Assembly: GCF_009600315.1 (NCBI RefSeq)
Contig: NZ_WIWC01000007.1
Location: 62,001 to 126,000 of the forward strand
Origin: Pseudomonas helleri
GTDB taxonomy: Bacteria > Pseudomonadota > Gammaproteobacteria > Pseudomonadales > Pseudomonadaceae
DNA: 64,000 nt
Direction: 5' to 3'
The number at the start of each line of letters is the position of its first letter. The first letter of the stretch is position 1. The position numbers were made by a program, and so were the translations under genes. The notes under the pieces were generated by a model. That model was given only the letters and a program-made list of their open reading frames with translations. It had not been told where the DNA came from and made no database searches. Below, piece after piece: positions 54,315 through 63,534 of this stretch.

Positions 54315-57221
54315 TCAATGTGGATCGCGTATGCCGGCAACTCGGTAGGTACGAGCACCGAGGTGCTCAAACATCAATCGATATGCACTGCGCCGTTTCC
54401 CGGCACCTGGAAACCCATGAAGATCCGCAGACCACAAGTCACCGTCGTCGCGGTGTTTGTGCCAATGCACCGCAGCCATCCGGCCTTCATTCAGATGACC
54501 CAGCGTGATTGCGATGCTGCGACCCTCACGACCACTCATAAGATGCGCGACCTCAGATGTATCAACACTGAAAGCCGATGTACTTGAGCCCGTAGCAAGG
54601 GCCTGCTTGCGGGTGCTCGCAGGAGCACTTTCACCTTTCACCACTTTTCGCTTGGCCAGCGGCGTGGAACCCTGGACGTCGAATCGGCTAAGCCCGCTTG
54701 TAGCTGAGCTTTGGGCCACCACCTCTCGAGCAGGTTCGCGTAGCAAAATATGGCTATAGCCCAGCTGACGCAGCTCTTTGCCCATTGGCCTATCAAGCTC
54801 AATCAACTGGTTCAAGCGCTCTTGAGAGGTCGCTGGTCCAATAAAAGCATAAATTTTGCCTTCCGCTGTCGTGTGTGACTGAATCGAAAGCTTTTCGTCA
54901 TCATGTTGTTGTTGATAAAAAAAATTGACCAGCCGATTCGTCTCTTCGTGGGTCAGGCCCCGAGACTCGGCAATGTATACAGCACATTCAGACAGCCACT
55001 TAGCTACTGTTCTTTGCCTGTGGTCCGGGGAGTTAAGCAAGGCACGCCTGCTTTCTCTCTGATAGCCTTCATGAAGCAACAAAGCCAAAATGCTCACTCC
55101 GAGCAAGGCACCCAGGCTTGCTCCAATGGCGGGTTCACCTGCCACTGCCCAGCCCAAGCCCGCCCCCAGTCCTGCGAGTATCGGAATAAAAGCAAGCCCC
55201 AAGAGCACGCGTTGAGTCATTCCAACCCCCTGACGCCCGTCCATATCACGCAAGGTCATCGGATTGTTGTTCACCATCCTGTAAAGATTAAGCCCATTGA
55301 TATCGTAGCCGGGGTCAGGGCTTATCCAGCGCTGCAACCAAGGCGCGTAATATCTCAAACCGTAGTAGTAGAGCCCCGTTGCGTCCCGCTCTTTACCCGA
55401 ATAGCGAAAGGTCTTGAACGTCACCTCAATTGAATTTTTCGCTGCACACCATGCAGTGGCCCCATAGGGGTAATACCCTTCCTGACTGAGAAGCGCGGCT
55501 TGCTCATCAAGTTCCAGCGAACAACTGCCAAGGGGATCCGACAGGCAGAATCGAAGTTGCTCGTCATCTACCGCTCGGGGTCTGCCCTTCTCCCATAGCA
55601 ATGCCTTGACCGTCGCACGCCCGGTGTCGACTGACACGACCGTGAACCACTGACCCAGCGCATGGTCACGGCGTAACTCGAGCCCTGGCAAATAGATAAC
55701 TTCACGCGTATGGGTCAGGCTCATGGCTTTGCTCGACCGGCATTTGAGAACACGCATCCCGCCCGCATCGTATGTATAGGTCTCCATGTCGTCTTCAGCG
55801 TCGTCGCGAAGGACTTGGTTAACCCGAGTCAGTTGGTTGCGCACGTTCCACTCCATGCTCTGGCTCTGTGCCAACATTTGCTGGTTGCCACAACGGTCAA
55901 AACTACTGTCCGCGAACGGGCTCTTTGCGTAGAGGATGCTTCGATTACTGTTTAGCGCCACATGCATGCGCTGGGTGTAACCCTGTCCTGACGAGGGTAC
56001 ATGCCGCATTTGTAATAGATTACCGCCCGCATCGTACTGATACTGGCGAGTGTAGTTACGCCACAGATTACTTTGGGGAGCACCGAACATCACCCATCCC
56101 GGCAATGCCGGACCACCGTTGTGCTGCGCATTTTCGCGCCCGGTGGCGTGGATCAACTGGTAGAGGGTGTCGTACTCATACAGGCTTATGGCATTGACCT
56201 TCGCATTGCTGGTCCAGGTGGTGGGCTGTGCAGCATCATTGATGCTGCATACATTGCCCACCCGGTCATAGCCATATGTGAGGTCCTGGAGTGCATGCTC
56301 CCGGCGCTCGGAACGGTAGCTTGCCAGCCGCTGTAAGCTGCCATCAGCCTCGTTGTAACTGACCTCAGTAATCATGCCGTTGCCTGCGCGCTCCTTGATC
56401 ACAAGTCCCATTGCGTTATAGATCCTGTGGTCCAGCACAACTTTGCGCTTACCACTATTTAACAGCAGTGAAACCTGTGTCAGTTCACCTTCCGGGCCGT
56501 ATTGCGAGAGATGACGATTACCTTTGGCGTCGATCTGCTCACGCACAGCGCCCAATGCAGTGTATTGCCAGCTACTGCTAAAGCGCTCGGAACGCAACGC
56601 TGACTCGCGAAGGCTCTGCACCACAGACCAATTGATTTCACCGGGCACCAGCGCAAAACGGCGGGACTCACCGCTAATGCTCCCCATGAGTGCGTAATGA
56701 TCGTAGTTCACGCATCCCGCTGTATCGTCATGACGCGTCAGCCGACCACAACAATTATTCTCAGCCAGTTCAGAGGTCACAGCACCGTAGGTTAAACGCT
56801 CAACGCAACGCTCCTGTTGGTCGTTACTGGCCTGTTCAAATAGCGCAATGGGCCTGAGCAATGAATCATATTCATGGCGTGTTCTGGCACCGCGACCGTC
56901 CCAGCGCTGAATGGGCTGCCCGCCACTGCCAAACAGCGCCACGCTGCGCCCGGCATCAATGGAATCGGTGCTCAATGCCAGTCCCGATAGACTGTAACGG
57001 TGGCTAATATTAGGAAGTACAGAAGGATCGCCCAGCTGCAGTGCATAAAAGCGCGGATCCCATTGTTCAAGCAAGTATCCGGATGCACTCCACACATTGC
57101 GGGTGATGCGTGCCTTGGGCGTATCCCCGCTGCGCAGCCGGTGGTAAGCCACCGAACGCACTACGGCTCTCCGGGGGTCTATAGCAATGAGTGAAGGTGT
57201 ATGACGGTGTAGGGAAGGCAT
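54315..57221 (-). CDS. Tc toxin C component (TccC-like RHS protein) with variable C-terminal toxin domain
   Basis: A 968-residue RHS-repeat protein, started at ATG 57221 where the family N-terminus begins (HTPSLIAIDPRRAVVRSVAYHR). Tandem YD-type repeats build the shell (YDSLLRPIALF, YNAMGLVIKERAGNG, YDRVGNVCSIND, YDAGGNLLQMRHV). The core ends with FRYSGKERDATGLYYYGLRYY, WISPDPGYDINGLNLYRM and the self-cleavage-site region NNNPMTLRDMDG (about 651-662). The remaining about 306 residues are the hypervariable effector: a hydrophobic stretch of about 45 residues, then a soluble region ending HLNEGRMAAVHWHKHRDDG and RRSAYRLMFEHLGARTYRVAG that I do not recognise. It is encoded opposite to and convergent with the B component, so it needs its own promoter right of 57221. 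Confidence 0.92.
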   Translation of the reverse strand: MPSLHRHTPSLIAIDPRRAVVRSVAYHRLRSGDTPKARITRNVWSASGYLLEQWDPRFYALQLGDPSVLPNISHRYSLSGLALSTDSIDAGRSVALFGSGGQPIQRWDGRGARTRHEYDSLLRPIALFEQASNDQQERCVERLTYGAVTSELAENNCCGRLTRHDDTAGCVNYDHYALMGSISGESRRFALVPGEINWSVVQSLRESALRSERFSSSWQYTALGAVREQIDAKGNRHLSQYGPEGELTQVSLLLNSGKRKVVLDHRIYNAMGLVIKERAGNGMITEVSYNEADGSLQRLASYRSERREHALQDLTYGYDRVGNVCSINDAAQPTTWTSNAKVNAISLYEYDTLYQLIHATGRENAQHNGGPALPGWVMFGAPQSNLWRNYTRQYQYDAGGNLLQMRHVPSSGQGYTQRMHVALNSNRSILYAKSPFADSSFDRCGNQQMLAQSQSMEWNVRNQLTRVNQVLRDDAEDDMETYTYDAGGMRVLKCRSSKAMSLTHTREVIYLPGLELRRDHALGQWFTVVSVDTGRATVKALLWEKGRPRAVDDEQLRFCLSDPLGSCSLELDEQAALLSQEGYYPYGATAWCAAKNSIEVTFKTFRYSGKERDATGLYYYGLRYYAPWLQRWISPDPGYDINGLNLYRMVNNNPMTLRDMDGRQGVGMTQRVLLGLAFIPILAGLGAGLGWAVAGEPAIGASLGALLGVSILALLLHEGYQRESRRALLNSPDHRQRTVAKWLSECAVYIAESRGLTHEETNRLVNFFYQQQHDDEKLSIQSHTTAEGKIYAFIGPATSQERLNQLIELDRPMGKELRQLGYSHILLREPAREVVAQSSATSGLSRFDVQGSTPLAKRKVVKGESAPASTRKQALATGSSTSAFSVDTSEVAHLMSGREGRSIAITLGHLNEGRMAAVHWHKHRDDGDLWSADLHGFPGAGKRRSAYRLMFEHLGARTYRVAGIRDPH

Positions 57222-57400
57222 AAATAACTGACCTGCTTGGCACAATAATTGGTCCAAACTAAACAGTCACTCTGCTTCTTGCGGGGTATTTATTCGTTGT
57301 TTTTTGCGCCGGCATTAGCGTGTATCGAACGCTTTAACTTCAGCCATTTATTGATAGCATGCTAATAAAAACCGCAAGCTAGACAGCTCGCTTCGACTTT

Positions 57401-57419
57401 CTATCATTCCCAGTGATAG
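57401..57419. promoter_or_regulatory. Dyad upstream of mexE, possible MexT-type site
   Basis: CTATCA (57401-57406) and TGATAG (57414-57419) around seven bases, 85 bases before the mexE start. The longer reading ATCA-N5-xxxGAT-N4-ACCxT (57403-57427) matches, as I recall it, most of the MexT consensus ATCA-N5-GTCGAT-N4-ACYAT with exact spacing. Binding by a MexT orthologue encoded elsewhere is inference. Confidence 0.55.
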
Positions 57420-57503
57420 TAACCTTTGCTGGGTTCGATTCGTTTGCCAGTACGCGCGCCAGCATTATCCGCCCATCTCAACAAATTGGCGGATACACCC
57501 CTC

Positions 57504-58748
57504 ATGGAACAGTCACTGAAACATTTGCGCTTCCCACTGGCGGCTTTGGCCATCGTGGTGATGAGTGCATGCGGAAAAACGCCACAAGCGACTGCTCCTG
57601 CTCCCGCAGCAAAAGTCAGTGTGGCCAAAGTGCTGGAACAGCCGGTCAACGAATGGGACGAATTCACCGGGCGCCTTGAAGCGCCAGAAACGGTTGAAAT
57701 ACGTCCGCGCGTGTCGGGCCAGATTGATCAGGTCGCCTTTACCGAGGGCGCCCTGGTGAAAAAGGGCGACTTGCTGTTCCAGATTGACCCGCGTCCGTTC
57801 CAGGCCGCCGTACGCCAGCTCGAAGCACAAGTGCAACAAGCTCGTGCCAACGCCAGCCGTACTGAAAACGAAGCTCAACGCGGTGAGCGTCTGCGCCAGA
57901 GCAATGCCATTTCTGCAGAACTGGCGGACTCGCGCACCACCGCAGCACAGGAAGCTCGCGCCGGTGTCGCGGCAATTCAGGCGCAACTGGATCTGGCCAA
58001 GCTCAACCTGAGCTTTACCCGTGTTACATCGCCCATCAGTGGCCGTGTCAGCCGTGCTGAAATCACCGCTGGCAACATCGTCACCGCTGATGTCACCCCC
58101 CTGACCAGCGTGGTTTCGACAGACAAGGTATACGCCTACTTCGACGCCGACGAACGCGTATTCCTCAAGTATTCGCAACTGGCCCGTCAGGGGCAGCGCG
58201 GCCAGACCACCCCGGTCTATCTCGGCCTGTCCAACGAAGAAGGTAATCCTCATCTCGGTCAGATGAACTTCGTCGATAACCGGGTTAATCCGCAAACCGG
58301 CACCATCCGCGGTCGCGCGGTATTCGACAACGCCGATGGCAGCTTCACGCCCGGCCTGTATGCACGCCTGAAGTTAGTGGGCAGCGGCACCTACTCTGCG
58401 GTACTGATCAATGAAGAGGCGGTCGGGACTGATCTGGGCAAGAAATTTGTACTGGTGATGGATGCGGACAACAAAACCACCTACCGCACGGTTGATCTGG
58501 GGCCAAAAATCGAGGGCTTGCGCATCGTTCGCAGCGGCCTGAACAAGGACGACACCATCATCGTCAAAGGCTTGCAGAAAGTACGTCCCGGTTCGCCGGT
58601 AGCACCTGAAGTGATCCCGATGGCCAACGAACAAACCCTCGCCGCACTGGCACAACAACGACAAGCTCTGGAAGCCAGCAACCTGCCACAGGTGAAGCCC
58701 GCCGCCAGCGCGCCGAAGCTGGCCAGCGTTGCGACTCCGCGCGGTTAA
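57504..58748 (+). CDS. mexE: MexE periplasmic adaptor of the MexEF-OprN pump
   Basis: A 414-residue membrane-fusion lipoprotein; the P. aeruginosa protein has the same length and the same start wording, MEQSLKHLRFPLA, so ATG 57504 is chosen over the longer frame. The lipobox is MSAC (Cys23). Lipoyl half-motifs are VEIRPRVSGQIDQVAFTEGALVKKGDLLFQIDPRPF and FTRVTSPISGRVSRAEITAGNIV around a helical hairpin. The beta-barrel has DKVYAYFDADERVFLKY. It is the first gene of the operon. In P. aeruginosa this pump exports chloramphenicol, fluoroquinolones and quorum-signal precursors and is activated by the LysR protein MexT. No mexT lies beside it here. Confidence 0.96.
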   Translation: MEQSLKHLRFPLAALAIVVMSACGKTPQATAPAPAAKVSVAKVLEQPVNEWDEFTGRLEAPETVEIRPRVSGQIDQVAFTEGALVKKGDLLFQIDPRPFQAAVRQLEAQVQQARANASRTENEAQRGERLRQSNAISAELADSRTTAAQEARAGVAAIQAQLDLAKLNLSFTRVTSPISGRVSRAEITAGNIVTADVTPLTSVVSTDKVYAYFDADERVFLKYSQLARQGQRGQTTPVYLGLSNEEGNPHLGQMNFVDNRVNPQTGTIRGRAVFDNADGSFTPGLYARLKLVGSGTYSAVLINEEAVGTDLGKKFVLVMDADNKTTYRTVDLGPKIEGLRIVRSGLNKDDTIIVKGLQKVRPGSPVAPEVIPMANEQTLAALAQQRQALEASNLPQVKPAASAPKLASVATPRG

Positions 58749-58763
58749 GGGACGATAACTCCG

Positions 58764-61700
58764 ATGAATTTTTCCCAGTTCTTTATTCAGCGGCCGATTT
58801 TCGCGGCTGTGCTTTCCTTGCTGATTCTGATTGCGGGCGGCATTTCGCTGTTCCAATTGCCTATCAGTGAATACCCCGAAGTCGTGCCGCCAACCGTAGT
58901 GGTGCGTGCCAGCTTCCCCGGTGCTAACCCTAAAGTGATTGGCGATACCGTTGCCGCTCCACTGGAGCAAGCCATTACCGGCGTGGAAAACATGCTGTAC
59001 ATGTCTTCGCAATCCACCGCCGACGGCAAAATCACCCTGACCATTACGTTTGCACTGGGCACTAATCTGGACACCGCCCAGGTGCAGGTGCAGAACCGCG
59101 TGACGCGGACGCAGCCCAAGCTGCCCGAAGAAGTGACGCGTATCGGTATCACGGTGGACAAGGCCTCGCCCGACCTGACCATGGTTGTGCACTTGACCTC
59201 GCCGGATCAGCGTTACGACATGCTCTACCTGTCCAACTACGCCATTCTCAATATCAAGGACGAACTGGCGCGTCTGGACGGTATCGGTGATGTACAGATG
59301 TTCGGCATGGGCGACTACTCACTGCGGGTATGGCTCGATCCCAACAAAACCGCATCGCGCAACCTGACCGCGACGGACGTGGTCACGGCTATCCGTGAGC
59401 AAAACCGTCAGGTCGCCGCCGGTGCTCTGGGCTCACCGCCTGCACCCAACGCGTCCAGCTTCCAGCTGTCGGTTAACACCCAAGGCCGTCTGGTCACAGA
59501 AGAAGAGTTCGAAAACATCATCATTCGCTCCGGCGATGATGGCCAGATCACGCGCCTCAAAGACATCGCCAGGGTTGAGCTGGGTTCCAGCCAGTACGCG
59601 TTGCGTTCGTTGCTGGACAACCAGCCGGCTGTGGCACTTCCCATTTTCCAGCGCCCCGGCTCCAATGCAATCCAGATCTCGAACGACGTTCGCGCCAAAA
59701 TGGCCGAACTGAAGAAGAGCTTCCCGCAGGGCATGGACTACCAAATTGCCTACGACCCGACCATCTTCGTCCGTGGCTCGATTGAAGCGGTGGTTCATAC
59801 CCTGTTTGAAGCCCTGATTCTGGTTGTACTGGTCGTCATCCTGTTTCTGCAAACCTGGCGCGCCTCGATTATTCCGCTGGTGGCCGTTCCCGTATCGCTG
59901 ATCGGTACGTTTGCAGTGATGCATATGTTCGGCTTCTCGCTCAACGCCCTGTCGCTGTTCGGCCTGGTTTTGGCCATCGGTATCGTGGTGGACGATGCGA
60001 TCGTGGTGGTGGAAAACGTCGAGCGGAATATCGAACTGGGGCTCAACCCCGTCGATGCGACCAAGCGGGCGATGCGTGAAGTGACCGGGCCGATCATTGC
60101 CACGGCATTGGTGCTGTGTGCGGTGTTCATCCCGGCCGCCTTTATTTCCGGCCTGACAGGCCAGTTCTATAAGCAGTTCGCGTTGACCATTGCCATCTCG
60201 ACAGTGATCTCTGCCTTCAACTCGCTGACGTTGTCGCCTGCGCTGGCAGCGGTATTGCTTAAAGGCCATCACGCACCCAAAGATCGTTTCACCCGACTTT
60301 TGGACCGTCTGTTTGGTGGATGGCTGTTTGCTCCATTCAACCGTTTCTTCGTCAAAGCCAGTAACGGCTATGTCGGTACGGTGCGTCGGATCATTCGTGG
60401 CAGCGGGATAGCCATGTTGATTTACGCTGGCCTGATGGTGTTGACGTGGGCCGGATTTGCTCACACACCGACCGGCTTTGTACCGCCGCAAGACAAGCAA
60501 TACCTGGTGGCCTTTGCTCAACTTCCGGATGCGGCCAGTCTGGATCGCACTGAAAGCGTGATCAAGCGCATGTCCGAGTTGGCCCTCAAGCAGCCAGGTG
60601 TGGCCAATTCGATAGCCTTCCCCGGACTGTCGATCAACGGCTTCACCAATAGCCCCAACAGCGGCATTGTGTTTGTCGCACTGAAATCGTTTGACGAGCG
60701 TAAAGACCCTAGCCAGTCCGCTGCTGCTATTGCCGCCACACTCAATGGTGAGTTCGCCGATATTCAAGAAGCCTATATCGCTATCTTCCCGCCGCCGCCG
60801 GTACAAGGTCTGGGCACCATTGGCGGGTTCCGCCTGCAAGTCGAGGACCGTGGCGGTCTGGGTTACGACGAGTTGTACAAGGAAGTGCAGAACGTCATCG
60901 CCAAAAGCCATGACGTGCCGGAACTGGCCGGCCTGTTCACCAGCTATCAGGTCAACGTTCCGCAAGTCGATGCCGCGATTGACCGTGAAAAGGCTAAAAC
61001 CCACGGCGTGGCGATCAGCGACATCTTCGACACCTTGCAGATCTATCTAGGTTCGCTGTATGCCAACGATTTCAACCGCTTCGGACGTACTTATCAGGTA
61101 AACGTTCAAGCTGAGCAGCAGTTCCGTCTGGAGCCTGAGCAGATTGGCCAATTGAAAGTGCGTAATAACAAAGGCGAGATGATCCCGCTGGCGACCTTTA
61201 TCAAGGTCAGCGATACCGCAGGCCCTGACCGCGTCATGCATTACAACGGTTTTGTCACTGCTGAAATCAACGGCGGCGCAGCACCGGGTTACAGTTCGGG
61301 TCAGGCCGAAGCAGCAATGGAAAAACTGCTTAAAGAAGAACTGCCTAACGGCATGACCTACGAATGGACTGAGCTGACCTTCCAGCAAATCCTCTCGGGC
61401 AATACCGCACTGTTTGTCTTCCCGCTCTGCGTACTGTTGGCGTTCCTGGTACTGGCCGCTCAATACGAAAGCTGGAGCCTGCCACTGGCAGTGATCCTGA
61501 TCGTCCCGATGACGCTGCTATCAGCCATTACCGGGGTGATTCTCTCAGGCGGTGACAACAACATCTTCACTCAGATTGGCTTGATCGTTCTGGTGGGGTT
61601 GGCGTGCAAGAACGCCATTCTGATTGTCGAGTTCGCCAAGGATAAACAGGCAGAAGGGCTCGACCCGCTGGCTGCGGTACTGGAAGCTTGCCGCTTGCGT

Positions 61701-61943
61701 CTGCGGCCGATTCTGATGACTTCGTTCGCCTTCATCATGGGTGTGGTGCCTTTGGTACTTTCCAGCGGTGCCGGTTCAGAGATGCGCCACGCCATGGGTG
61801 TTGCGGTGTTCTCCGGAATGCTCGGGGTGACCTTCTTCGGCCTGCTGCTGACACCGGTGTTCTATGTATTGATTCGCCGCTATGTGGAGCGCAGTGAAGC
61901 ACGCAAAGCCGCAAAACACCTGAAGTTGGAGTCGCAGCAATGA
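58764..61943 (+). CDS. mexF: MexF RND transporter
   Basis: A 1059-residue RND pump subunit beginning MNFSQFFIQRPIFAAVLSLL, in wording almost identical to P. aeruginosa MexF through the whole length. Examples are QLPISEYPEVVPPTVVVRA, MLYMSSQSTADGKITLTI and the proton-relay region [19 protein letters not shown] near residue 405. The second repeat has [21 protein letters not shown] and the end FYVLIRRYVERSEARKAAK. It starts 15 bases after mexE and its stop overlaps the oprN start as ATGA. A long open frame on the other strand (59433-61004) is only its shadow. Confidence 0.97.
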   Translation: MNFSQFFIQRPIFAAVLSLLILIAGGISLFQLPISEYPEVVPPTVVVRASFPGANPKVIGDTVAAPLEQAITGVENMLYMSSQSTADGKITLTITFALGTNLDTAQVQVQNRVTRTQPKLPEEVTRIGITVDKASPDLTMVVHLTSPDQRYDMLYLSNYAILNIKDELARLDGIGDVQMFGMGDYSLRVWLDPNKTASRNLTATDVVTAIREQNRQVAAGALGSPPAPNASSFQLSVNTQGRLVTEEEFENIIIRSGDDGQITRLKDIARVELGSSQYALRSLLDNQPAVALPIFQRPGSNAIQISNDVRAKMAELKKSFPQGMDYQIAYDPTIFVRGSIEAVVHTLFEALILVVLVVILFLQTWRASIIPLVAVPVSLIGTFAVMHMFGFSLNALSLFGLVLAIGIVVDDAIVVVENVERNIELGLNPVDATKRAMREVTGPIIATALVLCAVFIPAAFISGLTGQFYKQFALTIAISTVISAFNSLTLSPALAAVLLKGHHAPKDRFTRLLDRLFGGWLFAPFNRFFVKASNGYVGTVRRIIRGSGIAMLIYAGLMVLTWAGFAHTPTGFVPPQDKQYLVAFAQLPDAASLDRTESVIKRMSELALKQPGVANSIAFPGLSINGFTNSPNSGIVFVALKSFDERKDPSQSAAAIAATLNGEFADIQEAYIAIFPPPPVQGLGTIGGFRLQVEDRGGLGYDELYKEVQNVIAKSHDVPELAGLFTSYQVNVPQVDAAIDREKAKTHGVAISDIFDTLQIYLGSLYANDFNRFGRTYQVNVQAEQQFRLEPEQIGQLKVRNNKGEMIPLATFIKVSDTAGPDRVMHYNGFVTAEINGGAAPGYSSGQAEAAMEKLLKEELPNGMTYEWTELTFQQILSGNTALFVFPLCVLLAFLVLAAQYESWSLPLAVILIVPMTLLSAITGVILSGGDNNIFTQIGLIVLVGLACKNAILIVEFAKDKQAEGLDPLAAVLEACRLRLRPILMTSFAFIMGVVPLVLSSGAGSEMRHAMGVAVFSGMLGVTFFGLLLTPVFYVLIRRYVERSEARKAAKHLKLESQQ

Positions 61944-63349
61944 GCTTGAAAGTCTTTATGCCGAGCCTGTTGATGTTGGCCTTGAGTGCTTGCGCCGTTG
62001 GCCCGGACTTTAAAACCCCGGACACGGCACCAGCACAGATCAATGCCGACTATTTGAAGGGGTTTGACCGCGCCCACTTTGAAGGCATCTGGTGGCAGCA
62101 GTTTGACGACCCGACGCTGAATCAGTTGGTGACGCAATCACTTGACGGCAACCGCGAGTTGCGTGTGGCATTTGCCCGCCTACGGGCAGCGCGGGCCATT
62201 CGCGATGACGTCAGTAACGACGCCATGCCAACCATTACCAGCCGAGCCAGCAGTGATGTAGGCAAAGGACAAATACCGGGTCAGACCGAAAAGCGGGTCA
62301 ACAGTGAACGCTACGATCTGGGTCTGGATATGGCCTGGGAAATCGACCTGTTTGGTCGTATTCAACGCGAACTGGAAGCCAGCGACGCTGACGAACAGGC
62401 TGCCGCGGCTGATCTTTACCAACTGCAAGTCACCATGATTGCTGAATTGGTGTATGCCTACGGCGAGCTGCGCGGCGCACAACTGCGTGAGCGCATCGCC
62501 CTGGACAACCTGAAAAACCAGCAAGACTCCAAGGCCATCACTGAAAGCCTGCGCGATGCGGGCGTGGGCGATCAATTGGACGTGGTGCGTGCGGACGCTC
62601 GCTTGGCTTCTGTTGAAGCCAGCGTCCCGCAGCTGCAAGCCGAGCAAGTGCGCGAGCGCAATCGTATCGCCACCTTATTGGGGCAACGGCCTGAGCAATT
62701 GAGCGTCGATTTGAGCCCTAAACAACTGCCGGCGATTGCCAAGGCATTGAACATCGGCAATCCCGGCGATCTGTTACAGCGCCGGCCGGACATCATGAGC
62801 GCCGAACGCAAACTGGCAGCCGCCACGGCTCGTATTGGCGTGGCCAAAGCCGATTTGTTCCCACGGGTCAGTCTGAGCGGATTCCTGGGATTTACCGCCG
62901 GGCGCGGGTCACAAATTGGCTCGGCGGCAGCCAATGCTTGGGCACTGGGCCCTCGTATTACTTGGCCGGCATTTGATCTGGGCAGTGTACGCGCCCGTTT
63001 GCGTGGCGCTGATGCCGAAGCTGAAGGCGCGTTGGCCAGTTACGAGCAGCAAGTTTTGTTAGCACTTGAGGAGTCAGACAACGCCTTCAGTGACTATGGC
63101 AAACGCCAGCAACGTCTGGTGTCGTTGATTCGTCAAAGTGAATCGAGCCGCACCGCCGCAGATTTGGCAGCGATACGCTATCGCGAAGGCACAGTGGACT
63201 TTTTAGTCCTGCTCGATGCCCAGCGCGAGCGTTTGGCCGCTGAAGACAGCCAGGCGCAGGCCGAGGTAGAACTTTATCGCGGCGTAGTGGCCATTTACAA
63301 AGCGTTGGGTGGCGGCTGGCAACCTGAGACCCTGGCCCGCGCGCACTGA
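61940..63349 (+). CDS. oprN: OprN outer-membrane channel of the MexEF-OprN pump
   Basis: A 469-residue outer-membrane efflux lipoprotein of the NodT branch. Signal and lipobox read MSLKVFMPSLLMLALSAC (Cys18). It has the duplicated efflux domain with WWQQFDDPTLNQLVTQSLDGN, WEIDLFGRIQRELEA, RRPDIMSAERKLAAATARIGVAKADLFP and the closing [14 protein letters not shown] 61940 overlaps the mexF stop, so translation is coupled. It closes the operon and is followed by two hairpins, the second with an eight-T run. Confidence 0.96.
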   Translation: MSLKVFMPSLLMLALSACAVGPDFKTPDTAPAQINADYLKGFDRAHFEGIWWQQFDDPTLNQLVTQSLDGNRELRVAFARLRAARAIRDDVSNDAMPTITSRASSDVGKGQIPGQTEKRVNSERYDLGLDMAWEIDLFGRIQRELEASDADEQAAAADLYQLQVTMIAELVYAYGELRGAQLRERIALDNLKNQQDSKAITESLRDAGVGDQLDVVRADARLASVEASVPQLQAEQVRERNRIATLLGQRPEQLSVDLSPKQLPAIAKALNIGNPGDLLQRRPDIMSAERKLAAATARIGVAKADLFPRVSLSGFLGFTAGRGSQIGSAAANAWALGPRITWPAFDLGSVRARLRGADAEAEGALASYEQQVLLALEESDNAFSDYGKRQQRLVSLIRQSESSRTAADLAAIRYREGTVDFLVLLDAQRERLAAEDSQAQAEVELYRGVVAIYKALGGGWQPETLARAH

Positions 63350-63375
63350 TTTAACGGCTGTACCCAAGAGCTCCT

Positions 63376-63393
63376 TTGGTTGGCCGCAACCAA
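63376..63393 (+). terminator. First hairpin after oprN
   Basis: TTGGTTG (63376-63382) and CAACCAA (63387-63393) form a perfect 7-bp stem with a four-base loop, followed by CCAATTTTT. It may help the stronger terminator next to it. Confidence 0.45.
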
Positions 63394-63402
63394 CCAATTT
63401 TT

Positions 63403-63437
63403 AGCCCTGCGCTCATTCGGTCGCGGGGCTTTTTTTT
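63403..63437 (+). terminator. Strong intrinsic terminator of mexEF-oprN
   Basis: AGCCCTGCG (63403-63411) pairs with CGCGGGGCT (63422-63430) with one wobble pair, followed at once by eight T (63430-63437). A textbook rho-independent terminator. Confidence 0.9.
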
Positions 63438-63534
63438 GGGTCCGAATCCGCCCGCTGTCGCCCCCGCCGTTTGACTCCAGCGCCAGACTGTCCCAATCTT
63501 GCAGCTCATACGCTCGCTTGTTTCTGGATATTGC

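Noticed and set aside
57513..58295. 260-codon open frame on the minus strand
   Set aside because: Antisense to mexE; no ribosome site or recognisable family.
59433..61004. Long open frame (523 codons) on the minus strand
   Set aside because: It lies entirely antisense to mexF, whose identity is certain. High-GC codon bias leaves the opposite frame open.
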